From: JAGOZV01 sp964622895
GTDB taxonomy: Bacteria; Patescibacteriota; Saccharimonadia; Saccharimonadales; Saccharimonadaceae
Reading direction: 5' to 3'
Length of the DNA stretch: 14,693 nt
NCBI GenBank assembly: GCA_964622895.1
Contig: CAZUSB010000016.1
Span: 1 to 14,693, forward strand
Shown here: positions 12,444-14,693 of the stretch, in pieces
Layout: each line of letters opens with the position of its first letter
Numbering within the stretch: the first letter of the stretch is position 1
Made by a program: the position numbers and the translations under genes
Notes under the pieces: model-generated
Databases searched by the model: none
What the model saw: only the letters and a program-made list of their open reading frames with translations
What the model was told of the DNA's origin: nothing

Positions 12444-14693
12444 TTAGGCTTTTTCTAGTGATAGCTCCAATGCCTGGCCGTCTATCTCGGCCTGCTCTTG
12501 GTATGCAAATGAGGTTTTTTCGCGCAGTAATTTTGTCGCCAGTGTCTCCTGGGCAATGATCGCTTTGTATTCGTCAATCGTCTGGCCCAAACCAGCCGAT
12601 GACGTCAGAGCCAAGACTATGCGATCATCAACATTGAGGCCAGCTTTTTTACGAGCGTTTTGTACTATCCGAACAATCTCGCGTGATTGCCCCTCTCGCT
12701 TTAGCTCAGGGGTTATATCAGTATCTATCGCTACCGTCTCACCGATTTTAACTGTTTTTACGTTGAGCTCTTCTTTTAATATGCTTTCGGAATCAACAGT
12801 ATCGCTAACGATCGGCACGGTCACGCTAGATAATGGCTGACGTATTTTGATACCAGCTTTTGCCCGCAGGCTAAGTGCTTGAGTAATTTGTTCACGCAGC
12901 TCATTCATCTCCTGTAAAATATCGCCGTCAATCGCACCAGCATTTGGCCAATCAAGCAGATGTACACTTTCGGTTGAGCCTGTCATATTATGATACAGTT
13001 CTTCAGCTAAAAAGGGTGTAAATGGCGCCAACATAACAGCCGATTGCGTTAATATATAGTGCAAGGTCTTGTAGGCATTGTTTTTATCTTGGTCGTCGCC
13101 TGATTTCCAGAAACGACGACGAGAACGCCTGACATACCAGTTACTGGCGTCATCAATAAACGGCAACACCGGCTTTAAGGCGTCTCCGATATTATAGGCG
13201 TCCATATTTGTTTCTAACTCTTGAATCGTCTCATGCAGACGACTGACGATCCAAATATCTAGCGGATTATCCAAATCGGCGCTCGGATCGGCCAAAACTC
13301 CCTCCCATTGCCAGCCATCCACCTCGGCATACATAGTGAAAAAGTCATACATATTCCAGAGCATTGTTAGCTTGCGGGCGACATCACCCACGTCTTTATC
13401 TTGTAGAGAAAAATCTTCACCATGCACCAGCGGACTACTCAGTAGCAAAAACCGCAGGCTATCAGCCGAGAATTTATCCATCAGCTCATTTGGGTCGGTA
13501 AAGTTACCAAGAGATTTACTCATCTTTCGTCCGTCATTACCGCCAATAACACCGGTAGTGATGACGTTTTTATAGGCATATTTTTCGGCGATATCGCCAA
13601 AAGCTCCCGCTTCGGCCAAAGCGATATTTAAAGCGTGAACATAATAAAACCACGCACGCACCTGCCCGACGTATTCAACGATAAAATCTGCTGGATAATT
13701 CGCCTCAAATTTTTCTTTATTTTCAAACGGATAATGTAGCTGCGCAAACGGCATACTAGCACTCTCAAACCAGCAATCTAGAACTTTATCAACCCTGGTA
13801 AATGTCTCGTCATCTATTTCAAATGTTATATCGTCTACCCATGGGCGATGATAATCCTCTAGCTCTACACCCGAAAGTTCTTTTAGCTCTTTGTATGAAC
13901 CGATGACCTTGATGGAGCCTTTGTTACCTTTCCATACGGGCATAGCTGTCGCCCAAAAACGATCACGGCTAATATTCCAATCAGGCGCTTGATCTATATT
14001 TTTGGCAAAACGCCCATTTTTAAGGTATTCGGGAAACCAATTTATGTGTTGGTTTTCTTTTAGCATATCTTCTTTTGAGTTTTGGATGTCAAAAAACCAA
14101 CTCGGGATTGCTCGGTACATAATTCGCTGTTTTGAACGTGGATTAAACGGATATTCGTGCTCAATATATTCGGTTTTCCATACGATACCTGCTTTTTTTA
14201 GGCCTTTTGCGATGTCTTTATTGCTCTCCCACACTTCAAGTGGTTTAGACGAATCGCGCCACGGCATAAGCTGATATAATTTCTCGGCAATTTCTGGGAA
14301 ATAGTAGCCGTTATCATCTAGGGTGTGTACTACCGGAATATTTTTTTCACCAGCTAGCTCAAAGTCCACCTCACCATATGCAGGCGCCAAATGCACTATA
14401 CCAGTTCCGTTCTCGGTACTGACATAATCGGCCGCCCACACCTTGTGGGCGTTTTTGCCATGATTTTCAAAAAGTGGCTCATACTCTAAACCGACTAGCT
14501 CGCTACCCTTGAGTTCACGCAAAATTCTATAATCTAGTGGCTGTTTTTTCTCATCAACAAATACTTTTGGTGCAAGGTCTTTTGCTACGACCAATCTCTC
14601 TCCGTCTAGTTCCGCTTCAATATAATCAAAATCTTTATTCACCGCTAACGCTGTATTTCCTGGAAGCGTCCACGGCGTGGTCGTCCAAGCGAG
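12444..14693 (-). CDS. ileS: Isoleucyl-tRNA synthetase, N-terminus beyond the window
   Basis: Class I synthetase that charges tRNA-Ile. The frame is open to the window edge (749 codons visible before the stop), so the start and the HIGH motif lie outside. The visible part begins in the CP1 editing domain (WTTTPWTLPGN at the edge, then GTGIVHLAPAYGE), continues through NISRDRFWATAMPVW and EYVGQVRAWFYYVHAL to the KMSKS loop (KMSKSLGN, near 13526-13503), then the anticodon-binding domain. It ends ALELSLEKA without a Cys-rich zinc finger, as in the eukaryote-like type-2 IleRS that in other bacteria can be naturally less mupirocin-sensitive. The internal ATG at 14642 is not the start. No terminator is visible after the stop. 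Confidence 0.96.
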   Translation of the reverse strand, partial: LAWTTTPWTLPGNTALAVNKDFDYIEAELDGERLVVAKDLAPKVFVDEKKQPLDYRILRELKGSELVGLEYEPLFENHGKNAHKVWAADYVSTENGTGIVHLAPAYGEVDFELAGEKNIPVVHTLDDNGYYFPEIAEKLYQLMPWRDSSKPLEVWESNKDIAKGLKKAGIVWKTEYIEHEYPFNPRSKQRIMYRAIPSWFFDIQNSKEDMLKENQHINWFPEYLKNGRFAKNIDQAPDWNISRDRFWATAMPVWKGNKGSIKVIGSYKELKELSGVELEDYHRPWVDDITFEIDDETFTRVDKVLDCWFESASMPFAQLHYPFENKEKFEANYPADFIVEYVGQVRAWFYYVHALNIALAEAGAFGDIAEKYAYKNVITTGVIGGNDGRKMSKSLGNFTDPNELMDKFSADSLRFLLLSSPLVHGEDFSLQDKDVGDVARKLTMLWNMYDFFTMYAEVDGWQWEGVLADPSADLDNPLDIWIVSRLHETIQELETNMDAYNIGDALKPVLPFIDDASNWYVRRSRRRFWKSGDDQDKNNAYKTLHYILTQSAVMLAPFTPFLAEELYHNMTGSTESVHLLDWPNAGAIDGDILQEMNELREQITQALSLRAKAGIKIRQPLSSVTVPIVSDTVDSESILKEELNVKTVKIGETVAIDTDITPELKREGQSREIVRIVQNARKKAGLNVDDRIVLALTSSAGLGQTIDEYKAIIAQETLATKLLREKTSFAYQEQAEIDGQALELSLEKA

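Noticed and set aside
14642..14642. ATG 14642 as the ileS start
   Set aside because: The frame stays open upstream and encodes WTTTPWTLPGN, a conserved IleRS editing-domain stretch, so the gene continues past the window edge.
1..14693. Alternative genetic code with UGA read as Gly, as in some CPR lineages
   Set aside because: All genes are intact under the standard code with no in-frame UGA, and the 60-aa gene ends in TGA. Nearly all stops being TAA or TAG fits AT-richness.
1..14693. CRISPR arrays, transposons, phage genes, tRNA or rRNA genes
   Set aside because: I looked for spaced repeats, transposase or integrase motifs and cloverleaf-like sequences on both strands and saw none.

Overview
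The window is compact, AT-rich, single-copy bacterial chromosome with very short spacers. It most resembles a Patescibacteria/CPR genome, probably Candidatus Saccharibacteria (TM7). This assignment is inferred from protein style, not from a database match: a zinc-less type-B L31 with a Lys/Ala tail, a minimal LepB, an LPxTG-anchored DUF11 surface protein, an NLPY variant of PrmC, and tight gene packing. All genes read through with the standard code. Two 100-N scaffold gaps (8292-8391 and 11724-11823) interrupt genes.

Layout. Positions 50-2348 (+): ribosomal protein L31 (rpmE), peptide release factor 1 (prfA), and PrmC, which methylates the GGQ glutamine of RF1 and overlaps prfA. Positions 2341-6056 (-), convergent to prmC: a membrane-anchored HtrA/DegP-type protease, a polytopic membrane protein of unknown function, and a LytR-CpsA-Psr (LCP) protein with a LytR_C domain. 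Positions 6133-6735 (+): signal peptidase I (lepB), divergent from the LCP gene across a 76-bp double promoter. Positions 6752-8545 (-): parB and parA for chromosome segregation; parA is split by a gap that looks like an assembly artefact. Positions 8639-8947 (-): rplU (L21). Positions 9084-12114 (-): a likely surface-protein operon made of a possible 28-codon ORF, a membrane-anchored Pro/Glu-rich acidic protein broken by the second gap, and a DUF11 protein with a signal peptide and an LPRTG motif. Positions 12205-12387 (-): an orphan 60-aa ORF behind a near-consensus promoter. Positions 12444-14693 (-): the C-terminal three quarters of isoleucyl-tRNA synthetase.

The genes cover three jobs. 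Translation is represented by L31, L21, RF1 with its methyltransferase, and IleRS. Envelope building and protein quality control is represented by LepB, HtrA, LCP and two surface proteins; LepB would be expected to cleave the signal peptide of the DUF11 protein. Chromosome partitioning is represented by ParAB.

The most striking pattern is regulatory. Eight genes lacking a Shine-Dalgarno sequence have a recognisable -10 box only 6-13 nt before the start codon, often with a -35 about 17 bp further up. This predicts leaderless or nearly leaderless mRNAs. Genes inside operons, and a few others (parB, both large surface proteins, rplU, weakly prmC), carry Shine-Dalgarno sites instead. Terminators are often directly fused to the next promoter. 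I found no CRISPR, transposon, phage, tRNA or rRNA. The envelope and surface-protein part is the most likely place for undescribed biology; I see no defence or biosynthetic system.
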